NCBI GenBank assembly: GCA_024400305.1
Contig: JAKSMX010000005.1
Location: 1-64,000, forward strand
From: Bacteroidales bacterium
GTDB taxonomy: Bacteria; Bacteroidota; Bacteroidia; Bacteroidales; F082
Reading direction: 5' to 3'
DNA length: 64,000 nt
Shown piece by piece: positions 25,706 to 36,149 of the stretch. Each line of letters opens with the position of its first letter. Positions within the stretch are counted from its first letter, which is position 1. The notes beneath the pieces were generated by a model. The model was not told the DNA's origin, searched no databases, and saw nothing but the letters and a program-made list of their open reading frames with translations. The position numbers and the translations under genes are program-made.

Positions 25706-26380
25706 TTACTGTTGCGTATCAACTCTTCTAACATGCGACTGTGATTTCTCATAACGCTGTGTCAGCAGTGCCAACGACGCAGCAAGGTTCTCGTGTTTTA
25801 TGATGATACCGTCGGGCAGCTCAAGATGAACCGGGGCGAAATTCCATATCGCCTTGATGCCGGCATCCACAAGCATATCGCACACCTTCTGCGCAGCGTT
25901 CCCCGACACTGTTATTATGCCAATCTTTATATCATGTTCCTCCACAAACGATTTGAGCGTCTCAATGCCAAAGACCGGCTTCCCATTAATCACCGCCCCG
26001 ACTTTATCCTTATCCACATCAAAAGAGGCTACTATGTCAAGGTTATACTTGTGGAAACCATTGTAATTCAGCAGTGTCCTGCCCAGCCGTCCGACCCCGA
26101 CGAGAATCACCTCGTCAAGATTCTTGCAGCCGAGCACTCTCTCCAGATCGTTCAATATCGTCTCCACGTCAAAGCCCACGCGGGGTTTCCCCGGTATGCT
26201 GCTTATGCTCGCCAAATCCTTTCTGACCTGTATATTATTAAGTTTCAAACTCTTGGCAATCATTGCAGATGAGACATTCTGCAAATTTTCACGTTGTTTC
26301 TCAATTATGAAATTATAATACAACGGCAGCCGATTCATCGTCGTCTTCATAATGCCATTCGTTGAATTATTCTCATTCAT
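25706..26380 (-). CDS. rex: Redox-sensing transcriptional repressor Rex
   Basis: A 224-residue repressor. It has an N-terminal winged helix (LPLYYNFIIEKQRENLQNVSS, IAKSLKLNNIQVRKDL) and a C-terminal Rossmann fold (EVILVGVGRLGRTLLNY, a GxGxxG NADH site), with a final helix for domain swapping. By family, Rex leaves DNA when NADH is high and so releases fermentation and redox genes. It lies directly before nfnAB. I could not find a clear TTGTGAA-N4-TTCACAA operator in the adjacent spacers. Confidence 0.95.
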   Translation of the reverse strand: MNENNSTNGIMKTTMNRLPLYYNFIIEKQRENLQNVSSAMIAKSLKLNNIQVRKDLASISSIPGKPRVGFDVETILNDLERVLGCKNLDEVILVGVGRLGRTLLNYNGFHKYNLDIVASFDVDKDKVGAVINGKPVFGIETLKSFVEEHDIKIGIITVSGNAAQKVCDMLVDAGIKAIWNFAPVHLELPDGIIIKHENLAASLALLTQRYEKSQSHVRRVDTQQ

Positions 26381-26418
26381 ACAAATAATGTTTTGATATA
26401 CGACATTATATTATCGGT

Positions 26419-26427
26419 GCAAAAATA
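26419..26427 (-). promoter_or_regulatory. Promoter of rex (TATTTTTGC)
   Basis: The minus strand reads TATTTTTGC, 38 nt before the rex ATG. Confidence 0.6.
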
Positions 26428-26469
26428 GTAAATATTTTAATTCTGACAACTATTTTGAAAAATAAATGA

Positions 26470-26510
26470 AATTAAAAAACCGACGCACAAGGAGGAATTT
26501 TCCTCGTGCG
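26470..26510 (-). terminator. Terminator of the sdhCAB transcript
   Basis: On the minus strand CGCAC-GAGGAA (26510-26500) pairs with TTCC-TC-(CTT bulge)-GTGCG (26497-26484) around a two-base loop, followed by TCGGTTTTTTAAT. A stem plus T-run 40 bp after the sdhB stop fits a Rho-independent terminator. Confidence 0.7.
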
Positions 26511-26552
26511 CCAGCTTCGTTTCGCATCAATCGTTGATCGATGACAGTTGAA

Positions 26553-27308
26553 TTATTTCTTCAGCGGTTCCGCTATCTTCGCCGCCAGGAACTGCCGGTT
26601 CATCCTCGCGATGTTAGTGACCGAGATGCCTTTCGGACATTCCGCCTCGCATGCGAAGGTGTTTGAGCAGTTGCCGAATCCGAGTTCGTCCATGCGGGCC
26701 ACCATCTTCTGCACCCTGTCGCGTGCCTCCACCTGTCCCTGCGGTAGCAAAGCGAACTGCGATACCTTCGCCGAGACGAACAGCATCGCACTGCCGTTCT
26801 TGCATGTCGCGACGCACGCTCCGCAGCCGATGCACGACGCCGCGTCCATAGAGAGGTCGGCACAGTGTTTGTTCACCGGAATCGCATTCGCGTCAGGCAC
26901 GCCGCCGGTGTGTACCGAGACGTAGCCTCCTGCCTGTATGAGCTTGTCCAACGACGAGCGGTCGACCATCAGGTCCTTGATGACAGGGAACGCCGCCGAA
27001 CGCCACGGTTCGACGGTGATTGTGGCGCCGTCGGCGAACTTGCGCATGTGCAGCTGGCACGTCGTAGTGTTCTTGAACTTCCCGTGCGGGTGTCCGTTGA
27101 TGTACAGGCCGCAGGCGCCGCAGATCCCCTCACGGCAGTCATGGTCGAATGTCACGGGGTCCTCGCCTTTCATCACGAGCTGTTCGTTGAGGATGTCAAG
27201 CATCTCAAGGAACGAGGCCTCCTTCGGCACGTTGTCGAGATGATATTCAACAAATTTACCTTTAACCGTATTGTTTTTTTGTCTCCAAATTCTTAGTGTT
27301 AAGTTCAT
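26553..27308 (-). CDS. sdhB: Succinate dehydrogenase/fumarate reductase iron-sulfur subunit
   Basis: A 251-residue subunit with three cluster sites: the 2Fe-2S site [10 protein letters not shown] (C58, C63, C66) plus C84, then [14 protein letters not shown], then [14 protein letters not shown]. It passes electrons between the flavin in SdhA and the cytochrome b SdhC at the inner membrane. Together with the five-helix SdhC this is the Wolinella/Bacteroides (B-type) complex, which in fermenting Bacteroidales works mainly as fumarate reductase, making succinate. It is the last gene of the transporter-sdhC-sdhA-sdhB group. Its start codon lies inside a 26-bp tandem repeat. Confidence 0.95.
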   Translation of the reverse strand: MNLTLRIWRQKNNTVKGKFVEYHLDNVPKEASFLEMLDILNEQLVMKGEDPVTFDHDCREGICGACGLYINGHPHGKFKNTTTCQLHMRKFADGATITVEPWRSAAFPVIKDLMVDRSSLDKLIQAGGYVSVHTGGVPDANAIPVNKHCADLSMDAASCIGCGACVATCKNGSAMLFVSAKVSQFALLPQGQVEARDRVQKMVARMDELGFGNCSNTFACEAECPKGISVTNIARMNRQFLAAKIAEPLKK

Positions 27309-27352
27309 AAAGTTTAAAAGTTTGTTAAGTTCATAAAGTTTAAAAGTTTGTT
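27301..27352. repeat. 26-bp tandem duplication spanning the sdhB start codon
   Basis: Two identical 26-bp units (27301-27326 and 27327-27352) followed by a partial third. Each contains an ATG on the minus strand; the downstream one starts sdhB, the upstream one would encode a six-residue leader peptide (MNLTNF) ending 5 nt before it. A 25-nt part of the unit is also found at 20582-20606 over the marC start. Confidence 0.85.
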
Positions 27353-27403
27353 AAGTTTACTAAATCTGCCAGGTACTTTTTAACTTTCTACTTTATAAAC
27401 TTT

Positions 27404-29338
27404 CTACTTATAATTACGTTGTTTAACCTCGACATTTTCAAATTTAAGTTCTTCCTTATGGAGAACCGGCTCGCTGTCAACGCCCTTGAACTCGTAGGCC
27501 GCCACGAAGCTGTAGTTGACATCGTCGCGCATGGCCTCGCCGTCAGGCGTCTGATATTCAGCGCGGAAGTGACCGCCGCACGACTCGTTGCGCATCAGGG
27601 CGTCGCGCGCCATCAGCTCGCCCATCTCAAGGAAGTCGGCGACACGAAGTGCCTTCTCAAGTTCGTTGTTCATGCCCTTGAGACGCGGCACCTTCACGTT
27701 CTGCCAGAACTCGGCGCGAAGCTTCTTTATCTCTCCGATGGCCTTTTCAAGACCTTCCTTCGTTCTCGACATCCCGACGTACTCCCACATAATGTGGCCG
27801 AGACGCTTGTGGATCGAATCGACGGTCTCGGTGCCGTTCACGTTGAGGATCTTCTCTATGCGCTCGCGCACTTCCTTCTCCGCCTGTTCAAATTCAGGCA
27901 GGTCGGTCGAGAAACGCGGCACGCCGATCTGGTCGGCGAGGTAGTTCTGCATGGTGTATGGAAGCACGAAATAACCGTCAGACAGTCCCTGCATCAACGC
28001 AGAGGCACCGAGGCGGTTTGCGCCGTGGTCGGAGAAGTTGGCCTCGCCGGCGGCGAACAGTCCCTTGACGGTGGTCTGAAGCTCGTAGTCAACCCAGAGG
28101 CCGCCCATGGTGTAATGGACCGCCGGATATATCATCATCGGGGTGACGTATGGGTTCTCATCGACGATGCGCTCGTACATCTCGAAGAGATTGCCGTATT
28201 TCTCCTCGACGGCTTTTCTGCCGAGACGCTGTATGGCTTCCTTGAAGTCGAGATAGACAGCGCGGCCGGTGTTGTTCACGCCGCAACCCGCGTCGCAGCG
28301 TTCCTTGCCGGCGCGCGAGGCGACATCGCGCGGGACGAGGTTTCCGAATGCCGGATAACGGCGCTCGAGGTAATAGTCTCTCTCCTCTTCAGGGATATCT
28401 GTTGCTTTTATCTTGCCTTCACGGAGAAGTGCCGCCTTCTTCTCGTCTTTCGGGACCCAGATGCGGCCGTCGTTACGCAGCGACTCGCTCATCAGCGTGA
28501 GTTTCGACTGATAGTCGCCGTGAACCGGGATGCATGTCGGGTGTATCTGCGTGAAGCACGGATTCGCCATCATGGCGCCTCTTTTGTAGGCGTGCCATGC
28601 CGCCGAACCGTTCGACGACATCGCATTTGTCGAGAGGAAGAACACTCTGCCGTAGCCGCCCGAGGCGATGACGACGGCGTGTGCCGCATGACGTTCCAAC
28701 TCGCCGGTGACAAGGTTGCGGACGATGACGCCACGAGCGCGGCCGTCAACGATGACAACATCGAGCATCTCGCGGCGTGCGTACATCTTCACCGTGCCTC
28801 TCTCAATTTCCTTGCTCATCGCGCCGTAAGCGCCGAGGAGAAGTTGCTGCCCGGTCTGACCTTTGGCGTAAAAAGTACGCGACACCTGCGCTCCGCCGAA
28901 CGAGCGGTTGGCAAGAAGTCCGCTGTACTCGCGTGCGAACGGTATGCCCTGCGCGACGCACTGGTCGATGATGTTGTTGCTGACTTCGGCGAGACGATAG
29001 ACGTTGGCCTCGCGTGCGCGGTAGTCGCCGCCTTTCACCGTGTCGTAGAACAGACGATAGACGCTGTCGCCGTCGTTGGGATAGTTCTTCGCGGCGTTGA
29101 TGCCACCCTGCGCGGCGATGCTGTGAGCGCGGCGCGGGCTGTCCTGTATGCAGAACACCTTCACGTTGAAGCCCATCTCGCCGAACGAGGCGGCCGCCGA
29201 AGCACCCGCCAGGCCCGTGCCGATGACGATGATGTCGAGCTTGCGCTTGTTGGCCGGGTTCACCAGTTTCTGGCTGGCCTTATAGTTAATCCATTTTTCA
29301 GCCAACGGGCCTTCTGGAATTCTTGAATTTAACTCCAT
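27404..29338 (-). CDS. sdhA: Succinate dehydrogenase/fumarate reductase flavoprotein subunit
   Basis: A 644-residue flavoprotein that interconverts succinate and fumarate using covalently bound FAD. The dinucleotide fold is [20 protein letters not shown]; the FAD-attachment His is in [15 protein letters not shown]; active-site segments include HPTCIPVHG and the Arg-containing [15 protein letters not shown], with [20 protein letters not shown]. The ATG at 29338 ([12 protein letters not shown]) is preferred over the one at 29350 because relatives begin with this motif. A 4-bp gap separates it from sdhC. The length is usual for the B-type enzyme. Confidence 0.95.
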   Translation of the reverse strand: MELNSRIPEGPLAEKWINYKASQKLVNPANKRKLDIIVIGTGLAGASAAASFGEMGFNVKVFCIQDSPRRAHSIAAQGGINAAKNYPNDGDSVYRLFYDTVKGGDYRAREANVYRLAEVSNNIIDQCVAQGIPFAREYSGLLANRSFGGAQVSRTFYAKGQTGQQLLLGAYGAMSKEIERGTVKMYARREMLDVVIVDGRARGVIVRNLVTGELERHAAHAVVIASGGYGRVFFLSTNAMSSNGSAAWHAYKRGAMMANPCFTQIHPTCIPVHGDYQSKLTLMSESLRNDGRIWVPKDEKKAALLREGKIKATDIPEEERDYYLERRYPAFGNLVPRDVASRAGKERCDAGCGVNNTGRAVYLDFKEAIQRLGRKAVEEKYGNLFEMYERIVDENPYVTPMMIYPAVHYTMGGLWVDYELQTTVKGLFAAGEANFSDHGANRLGASALMQGLSDGYFVLPYTMQNYLADQIGVPRFSTDLPEFEQAEKEVRERIEKILNVNGTETVDSIHKRLGHIMWEYVGMSRTKEGLEKAIGEIKKLRAEFWQNVKVPRLKGMNNELEKALRVADFLEMGELMARDALMRNESCGGHFRAEYQTPDGEAMRDDVNYSFVAAYEFKGVDSEPVLHKEELKFENVEVKQRNYK

Positions 29339-29342
29339 AACT

Positions 29343-30032
29343 TCAAACATTTAAATTTGGATAAATCAACCAATAATAAAGCACCACACTTGCGAACATG
29401 GCCACGATTACGATGGCGAAGAACTTGCCGAGCCATTCGATGCGGTGTTTCCAGACGTGGTTGCTCCAGCCGATCGACTGCATCACAGAGGCGATGCCGT
29501 GCGAGAGATGAAACCACAGGAAAGCGAGCCACAACAAATACATAATGCTAAAATACGTGTTGCCGAACACCAATTTGATGCGTCCGACACCATCGACAGA
29601 TGTAAGACCGTCGGATGGCGCAACACTCTGAAGTTCAGAAAGTTGCATCTTCGCCCAGAAGTCATAGAGATGAAGGCCGAGGCCTATGATGACGATGAGA
29701 CCAATGACGAGCATGTTCTTCGACGCCCACGACACACCTTCCTGTCTCTCTACCACTGCGTAGCGTTGACTGCCGCGTGCCTTATAGTTCTGTAAAGAAA
29801 GGATGAAGGCGTAGATGAAGTGTATGGCGACCATGGCGGCGAGGCCGATGGTGCCGACGACGGCGTACCAGTTGGCGCCGAGGAACTCACAAATCCAGTT
29901 GTAACCACTCTCCGAGATTATCGACACGACGTTCATCGAGCCGTGGAACAGCAGGAAAAACACCAGACAGCCGCCGGTGATCGCCATGATGAGTTTTTTT
30001 GTGATTGATGAAAGACCTTTGCAGTTTCCCAT
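29343..30032 (-). CDS. sdhC: Succinate dehydrogenase/fumarate reductase cytochrome b subunit (B-type)
   Basis: A 229-residue membrane anchor with five hydrophobic helices (about residues 13-35, 55-80, 103-122, 160-180, 202-222). Histidines suited to two hemes occur in [16 protein letters not shown] and [15 protein letters not shown]. This single large subunit is the Wolinella/Bacteroides type and replaces the SdhC/SdhD pair of enterobacteria. It links the complex to menaquinone. It starts 18 bp after the transporter gene ends, so the four genes are likely co-transcribed. Confidence 0.93.
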   Translation of the reverse strand: MGNCKGLSSITKKLIMAITGGCLVFFLLFHGSMNVVSIISESGYNWICEFLGANWYAVVGTIGLAAMVAIHFIYAFILSLQNYKARGSQRYAVVERQEGVSWASKNMLVIGLIVIIGLGLHLYDFWAKMQLSELQSVAPSDGLTSVDGVGRIKLVFGNTYFSIMYLLWLAFLWFHLSHGIASVMQSIGWSNHVWKHRIEWLGKFFAIVIVAMFASVVLYYWLIYPNLNV

Positions 30033-30050
30033 TTTTCTTGAATTTTAATG

Positions 30051-31520
30051 TTAATGAATTGACCAATAGCCTGCCTTACCGACGATGACAAGCATTCCGA
30101 CAGCAAGGACGAGACCGATGACGCCGATGATGACGCCGACTTTCTCCATGTCCTTCACTTGAATCATGCCGGTGCTGTATGCGATGGCGTTCGGTGGCGT
30201 CGATATAGGCAGCACCATAGCCAACGACGACGCGAGTGTGACACAGAGCAGCAGCGTTCCTGCACCGCCGAGAGGCTCGAGCATCTGCCGCATTCCGGTG
30301 GCGAGGGTCACCATGACGGGGATGAGCAGATTGGCCGCGGCAGTGTGCGAGATGACGTTGGACACCATCCAGCAGACGAGTGTGGCACCGATGACAACAA
30401 TGAGCGGCGACCACGACGCAAACGGTATGGCTGCCACAAGATGTTTGTCGAGCCCGGTCTCATACAAGGCGGTGCCGAGTGCGAAGCCGCCGGCCACAAG
30501 CCACAGCACACTCCAGTTGAGGCCTTTGAGGTCTTCTTTCGTGAAGATGCCAGTAATACAATATATTGCAATAGGAATCATCGCCACGATGTTGGCGTTG
30601 AGACCGGTCACATTGTCAAGCATCCACAGCAGGATTGTCACAGCCATTGTGATGTAAGTGACAGTAAGCTGCCAGCCTTTCTTCGTCTCGCCTTCGATGT
30701 GAAGTTCGATGGTTTTCTGTTTGAACGGGAAGAAAAGCAGAAGCAGCCCCCATGCGATGAGGAGCATCACGATGGTGTAAGGGAACATCACGAGGAACCA
30801 GTCGCCGAAGCCGATGCCCATGTCGAGGCCTTCGGCGTCGTTCAGGAACTTGAGCGCGATGGCGTTAGGCGGCGTGCCTATAGGTGTGGCGAGGCCGCCG
30901 ATGTTCGCGCCGATGGGGATGGCCATGGCGAGACCGATGCGACCCTTGCCATCGACAGGCAGCTGACGGAGCACCGGCGCCATGAACGTGAGCATCATGG
31001 CTGCGGTGGCGGTGTTGCTGATGAACATCGAGAACAGACCTGTCACGAGGAGGAAGCCGAGAAGCACGAACTCCGAGCGGCGTCCGAAGAGTTTCAGCAG
31101 GCCTTTCGCGAGCTGCACGTCAACACCCATCTTAGAGGCGATGGCAGCGATGACGAAACCGCCGAGGAACAGCATGATCGTCGGGTCGGCGAATGCCGCC
31201 ATGATCCCCTTGTAACCGATCAACGTGCCTGTTTCACGGACACCGTCGCTTTCCTTCAGGAAGCTGATGGCTCCAGTGGAACAGGTGAGAAGCAAGATGA
31301 CGATGACAAGCACCGATGTCGTCCACGACGGGACGGCTTCCGTCACCCACATCGCGAAAGCGAATGCGAACACGGCGATGACACGCTGCTCAACGATTGA
31401 GATGTCGGGAAGCCCGTACAGACTCGACGGAGCGACCCAGAAGAAAAGGAAGATGACCACCGAAATGACGATCTTTATGACCTTTCCAAAATTCTTTGAT
31501 TCTGTGTTGTTTTCAGACAT
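30051..31520 (-). CDS. SLC13/DASS-family dicarboxylate transporter
   Basis: A 489-residue carrier with 11-12 membrane segments. Family landmarks are the repeated signatures SNTATAAMMLTFMAPV and NVISHTAAANLLIPVMV, plus GLATPIGTPPNAIAL and LPISTPPNAIAYSTG, which are the paired SNT/TP motifs that bind Na+ and carboxylate. DASS proteins carry succinate, fumarate, malate or related acids with Na+ or by exchange. Standing directly before sdhCAB, it probably moves succinate or fumarate for fumarate respiration; the direction is an inference. Confidence 0.88.
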   Translation of the reverse strand: MSENNTESKNFGKVIKIVISVVIFLFFWVAPSSLYGLPDISIVEQRVIAVFAFAFAMWVTEAVPSWTTSVLVIVILLLTCSTGAISFLKESDGVRETGTLIGYKGIMAAFADPTIMLFLGGFVIAAIASKMGVDVQLAKGLLKLFGRRSEFVLLGFLLVTGLFSMFISNTATAAMMLTFMAPVLRQLPVDGKGRIGLAMAIPIGANIGGLATPIGTPPNAIALKFLNDAEGLDMGIGFGDWFLVMFPYTIVMLLIAWGLLLLFFPFKQKTIELHIEGETKKGWQLTVTYITMAVTILLWMLDNVTGLNANIVAMIPIAIYCITGIFTKEDLKGLNWSVLWLVAGGFALGTALYETGLDKHLVAAIPFASWSPLIVVIGATLVCWMVSNVISHTAAANLLIPVMVTLATGMRQMLEPLGGAGTLLLCVTLASSLAMVLPISTPPNAIAYSTGMIQVKDMEKVGVIIGVIGLVLAVGMLVIVGKAGYWSIH

Positions 31521-31561
31521 TTTACCGTAAAATGATTTTTCAGTTTTGACTATACATTTTG

Positions 31562-31591
31562 TAAAAAGATGGCGTTACGAATGAGGCCACC
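31562..31591 (-). terminator. Weak terminator-like hairpin after the MORN-like gene
   Basis: On the minus strand GGTGGC (31591-31586) can pair with GCCATC (31573-31568, one G-U pair) followed by TTTTT. It separates the MORN-like gene from the transporter-sdhCAB operon. Confidence 0.4.
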
Positions 31592-31617
31592 TTTCAGTTT
31601 GTTTCCATGCGAAAACG

Positions 31618-32340
31618 CTATTTTGGCATCCTTACACCTTTTTCATATTCCTTTATCTTACCCGAAATCTCGCCTTTTTTGTAATTCGCCTCGGATTTCA
31701 CGCTGCCGTCTTCGTAGAATTCGACAGACAGCCCGTGCTGCACATTGTCCTCAAACATCTTTCTCGTTTTGACCGTGCCGTCGTCGTAATACGTCTCCTG
31801 CACGCCTTCAAACTGTCCGTTCTTGTATGTGTACATCGCCACCTTCGGGCCCTGTGCCTTGTCGTTGTAGGCGTACCATACCGTGACACCGTCACGCTGG
31901 CCTTCCTTGTAATTGGATTCCTCCTGGACAGTGCCCTTGTCGTAGCATATCTTCGAAGGCCCGTCCTTCAGACCGTTCTTGTAGCTGACGACGTCGCGTA
32001 GCATCCCGCCCCTCTGCCATCTGACGACCTCGCCGTCAAGCTCGCCGCCACTGTATTCAGCCTGTTTCGTGATGACACCCTGCTTGTCGATGTCAATACA
32101 CACACCTTCAAGTTTTCCATTGACATACTGCCTGATGAAATGTGGCAGTTCAGAATTTGAATGGCATTCGATCCATGTGCCGGTCTTTTGGCCGTTCAGC
32201 ACCCAACCTGTGATTTTCACATCAGATTCATCCGAATAACGTCCGTCAGGATGGTTTGTAACATCAACATAATCCATTCTTTGCGCAAGACCGACGATGC
32301 TCATTGCGGCAAACAACATTGCAAAAAACAACTTTTTCAT
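31618..32340 (-). CDS. Exported MORN/YwqK-like repeat protein
   Basis: A 240-residue protein with an N-terminal signal peptide (MKKLFFAMLFAAMSIVGLAQ). The rest is a row of about eight 20-23-residue repeats of the type YKNGLKDGPSKICYDKGTVQ and YEDGSVKSEANYKKGEISG, the MORN-variant repeat found in proteins often labelled 'YwqK family antitoxin'. That label is a family name only: no toxin gene is next to it. It is probably periplasmic or attached to the envelope. A TATCTTTGC promoter lies 30 nt upstream of the ATG at 32340. Function unknown. Confidence 0.75.
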   Translation of the reverse strand: MKKLFFAMLFAAMSIVGLAQRMDYVDVTNHPDGRYSDESDVKITGWVLNGQKTGTWIECHSNSELPHFIRQYVNGKLEGVCIDIDKQGVITKQAEYSGGELDGEVVRWQRGGMLRDVVSYKNGLKDGPSKICYDKGTVQEESNYKEGQRDGVTVWYAYNDKAQGPKVAMYTYKNGQFEGVQETYYDDGTVKTRKMFEDNVQHGLSVEFYEDGSVKSEANYKKGEISGKIKEYEKGVRMPK

Positions 32341-32370
32341 ATACATAATTTACAGTTTCGATTGCGAGCC

Positions 32371-32379
32371 GCAAAGATA
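32371..32379 (-). promoter_or_regulatory. Promoter of the MORN-like gene (TATCTTTGC)
   Basis: The minus strand reads TATCTTTGC, a perfect box 30 nt before the ATG at 32340. Confidence 0.6.
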
Positions 32380-32575
32380 CAAAATTTAGTTTTATGGAAA
32401 TGGATTTATGCAAAAAAACGCCAAACGACCAATCAGAGACACTACAACGTGATTTTCATCATAATTTCACTGTTTTTTCACAATTTTTCACAAAAAAATC
32501 AGACCTATTGGTCATATTTTCACAAGTCGTGGAATTTTATATGCTACCCAAAATTCAGACCAGAGCCTAAAGTGA

Positions 32576-32959
32576 TTATCTTTCTCTAAAAAAGGTATTC
32601 TTAATCCTGCCAAGCATCACATAATCAATGCTGTGCGGACGTGTTTGGTCAAGGCTCCGCCTGAACGCGAAGGTGTCTTTCACGTCGCTCTTCCTGCCAG
32701 GCAGCTGCCTGATGAAGTACGGGTTGACGAGCTTGAGCTCGACGCCGCTCCCGTCGAGGGCGTCCCACACGGGCATCCAGTAGATGCTCGTGCTCTCCAT
32801 CGCCGCCGCATCCACATGGTTCTCAACCAGATGCCGGCGCAGCTCCTCAAGGTCGGGTGTGAGCACCCCGAATTTCTTACTGATTATTTCTCCGTTCTCG
32901 CTGATGATACAGGAAAATACACTATCTTTGTGCACGTCAAGGCCGCAAGCTCTTTCCAT
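32576..32959 (-). pseudogene. IS110-family transposase, 5' fragment
   Basis: The first about 105 residues match the DEDD (RuvC-like) N-terminal domain of IS110 transposases: CGLDVHKDSVFSC with the first Asp, AAAMESTSIYWMPVWDAL with the Glu, and LPGRKSDVKDT with the next Asp. Homology stops right after SDVKD; the last 25 residues are unrelated and the frame ends. The C-terminal Ser-containing transposase domain (about 200 residues) is missing, so this is a dead remnant. The 229-bp AT-rich region on its 3' side contains nothing recognisable, and no matching second part was found in the window. Confidence 0.88.
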
Positions 32960-33064
32960 AATACATGAATTTGAAATTTTCGGCTAAGATAGTGAATATC
33001 AGCCATGTTGAGACACCGGCCTTGATTTTTTTATTAACCGGCCTAAAAATCCAAAATTTTTATG

Positions 33065-33073
33065 TAAGTTTGC
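33065..33073 (+). promoter_or_regulatory. Promoter of the AAA/PD-(D/E)XK gene (TAAGTTTGC)
   Basis: TAAGTTTGC lies 21 nt upstream of the ATG at 33095. Confidence 0.55.
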
Positions 33074-33094
33074 AGCCGAAAAAACATCACAGTT

Positions 33095-34675
33095 ATGAAG
33101 TACCCCATCGGAACCCAGACGTTCAGCACCATCATCGAAAACGGGATGGTATATGTCGATAAGACCGCCCTTGTTTACGACCTCGCGCAGAAACATATTT
33201 GTTTCCTGTGCCGTCCGCGCAGGTTCGGAAAATCATTGTTAATATCAACGCTTGAAAGCTATTTCAAAGGCGAGAAGGAGCTTTTCAAAGGATTAAAAAT
33301 TGATGAATTGGAGAAGGAGTGGGTGCAATATCCGGTGTTTCATTTGGATTTCGCACAAGGCGGCTATGGTGTTGAAGGCGACCTTAAAAGGGATATTGAC
33401 AAACGCCTCACGCAGTGGGAGCACCAGCTTGGAATAGAGAAACAAATCGACAAGTCGGGGTCGAGGTTTTCCGATATTCTTGCCGAAGCCCACCGACAAA
33501 CGGGCCGGAAGTGCGTCGTCCTCATTGACGAATACGACAAGCCGTTGCTCGATGTTCTCATGGAGCCGATGGAAGCCGAGAACCGCAACGTGCTAAAGGA
33601 GTTCTACGGCACGTTCAAGGTCGCCGACGAGCATCTGCGTTTCGTGCTTCTCACGGGTGTCACGAAGTTCTCGCAGGTCAGCGTCTTCAGCGGCTTCAAC
33701 CAGCCGGAGGACATCAGCATGAACCCGAAGTTCGATGCGCTGTGCGGCATTACAAAAGATGAGCTTGTTGAATATTTCGACAAGGAGATAGCGGTGATGG
33801 CCGACGAATTCGAATATACCAAGGAAGAGATGTACGCCGAACTGAAGAGACAGTACGACGGCTATCACTTCTCCGAAGGGTCGTCGGAAGACGGGTCGCC
33901 AAAGAAGGTGATGCTCGACATCTTCAACCCGTACAGCGTGCTGAACGCACTGTCGGAGAAGAATTTGAAGAACTACTGGTTCAGGTCGGGGACACCCACG
34001 TACCTCGTGAAGCTGCTTGACCGCAACAAGACGAACATGCAGGAGATGCTGGGCAGGGAATACGAGTGCGACTACTTCATGGACTACAAGGCCGACGTCG
34101 AGGACCCATTGGCGATGATTTACCAGAGCGGATACCTCACGATAAAGGAATACAACAAGAAAAGGAGGCAGTACAGACTCGACTTCCCGAACAACGAGGT
34201 GAGAAACGGCTTCGTGACGCTTCTCGCCAACAACTACTGCGGACAGAGGAACGACCCGAAGAACCTTGTCTTGGACATCAACGACATGCTCGAAGAGTGC
34301 CGCCTTGACGACATGCGCGACGCGTTGACCGGCTTCTTCGGCGGCATCCCTTACGACGCCAACTATCAGGAACGCGCGTGGAGCTACGAGAGCCATTACC
34401 ATTACACGTTATATCTGATATTCAATCTGTTGTCGTGCTACACCATCCTGACGGAAAAAGAAAATTCAAGAGGCAGGGCGGATATAATAATTGAGACAAA
34501 TGACTACGTCTATATCTTCGAGTTCAAGCTTGACGGCACCGCGGCGGAAGCGTTGAAACAGATCGAGGACAAGGGCTACGCCGAGCCATACGCCGCCGAT
34601 CCGAGGAAACTTTTCAAAATCGGAGTGAGTTTCTCTTCAGAGAAGAAGAATATCGTCGAGTGGAAGGCTGTTTAG
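33095..34675 (+). CDS. AAA-ATPase-like protein with C-terminal PD-(D/E)XK nuclease-like domain
   Basis: A 526-residue protein of the AAA-ATPase_like (PF09820) plus PDDEXK_9 (PF08011) type, very common in many copies in Bacteroidota genomes. The P-loop is CRPRRFGKSLLISTL (about residues 38-52), Walker B is CVVLIDEYDKPLLD, and a sensor-like segment is VLLTGVTKFSQVS. The C-terminal domain shows GRADIIIETNDYVYIFEFKL with the D and E-x-K core of the nuclease fold. The biological role is not established; it may be mobile or linked to defence. It sits beside an IS110 remnant and before enolase, and has its own promoter. Confidence 0.88.
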   Translation: MKYPIGTQTFSTIIENGMVYVDKTALVYDLAQKHICFLCRPRRFGKSLLISTLESYFKGEKELFKGLKIDELEKEWVQYPVFHLDFAQGGYGVEGDLKRDIDKRLTQWEHQLGIEKQIDKSGSRFSDILAEAHRQTGRKCVVLIDEYDKPLLDVLMEPMEAENRNVLKEFYGTFKVADEHLRFVLLTGVTKFSQVSVFSGFNQPEDISMNPKFDALCGITKDELVEYFDKEIAVMADEFEYTKEEMYAELKRQYDGYHFSEGSSEDGSPKKVMLDIFNPYSVLNALSEKNLKNYWFRSGTPTYLVKLLDRNKTNMQEMLGREYECDYFMDYKADVEDPLAMIYQSGYLTIKEYNKKRRQYRLDFPNNEVRNGFVTLLANNYCGQRNDPKNLVLDINDMLEECRLDDMRDALTGFFGGIPYDANYQERAWSYESHYHYTLYLIFNLLSCYTILTEKENSRGRADIIIETNDYVYIFEFKLDGTAAEALKQIEDKGYAEPYAADPRKLFKIGVSFSSEKKNIVEWKAV

Positions 34676-34733
34676 TGTTGAGAATGCTTGAAAAATATTT
34701 TACTCAAAATGCTTTACTTGCGCTGAAAAGTAG

Positions 34734-34742
34734 TATCTTTGC
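34734..34742 (+). promoter_or_regulatory. Promoter of eno (TATCTTTGC)
   Basis: A perfect TATCTTTGC box 34 nt upstream of the enolase ATG. Confidence 0.65.
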
Positions 34743-34761
34743 GGCTTGAATTTTTAGCTAA

Positions 34762-36066
<1,305 letters not shown>

Positions 36067-36085
36067 TTTTAGGAGATTAATGTAA

Positions 36086-36135
36086 TTAGGAGCTTGAGGT
36101 GATTAGGATTTTTCATAAGCACCTCAAACTCCTAA
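36086..36135. terminator. 16-bp inverted repeat between eno and the helicase, with a 9-bp array
   Basis: Arms at 36086-36101 (TTAGGAGCTTGAGGTG) and 36120-36135 are complementary except one position, around an 18-nt loop. It lies between convergent genes and can serve both. The right arm runs into three copies of ACTCCTAAA (36128-36154) that reach the helicase stop codon. Confidence 0.65.
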
Positions 36136-36149
36136 AACTCCTAAAACTC

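Noticed and set aside
27419-29326. Long rightward open frame (635 codons) opposite sdhA
   Set aside because: It is fully antisense to an unmistakable flavoprotein gene, and its translation has the Val/His/Ala/Arg bias of a reverse-frame shadow in GC-rich codons.
30159-31400. Long rightward open frame (413 codons) opposite the dicarboxylate transporter
   Set aside because: The antisense translation is dominated by His, Arg, Asp and Glu and shows no domain; the leftward frame has clear DASS motifs.
31618-32340. Antitoxin of a toxin-antitoxin pair (YwqK label)
   Set aside because: The protein has a signal peptide and MORN-like repeats, and no toxin gene is adjacent.
32576-32959. Active IS110 element
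   Set aside because: Only the N-terminal third of the transposase is present and the catalytic C-terminal domain is missing.
33593-34402. Leftward frame of 269 codons inside the AAA/PD-(D/E)XK gene
   Set aside because: It is antisense to a well-supported gene, with a valine-rich shadow composition.
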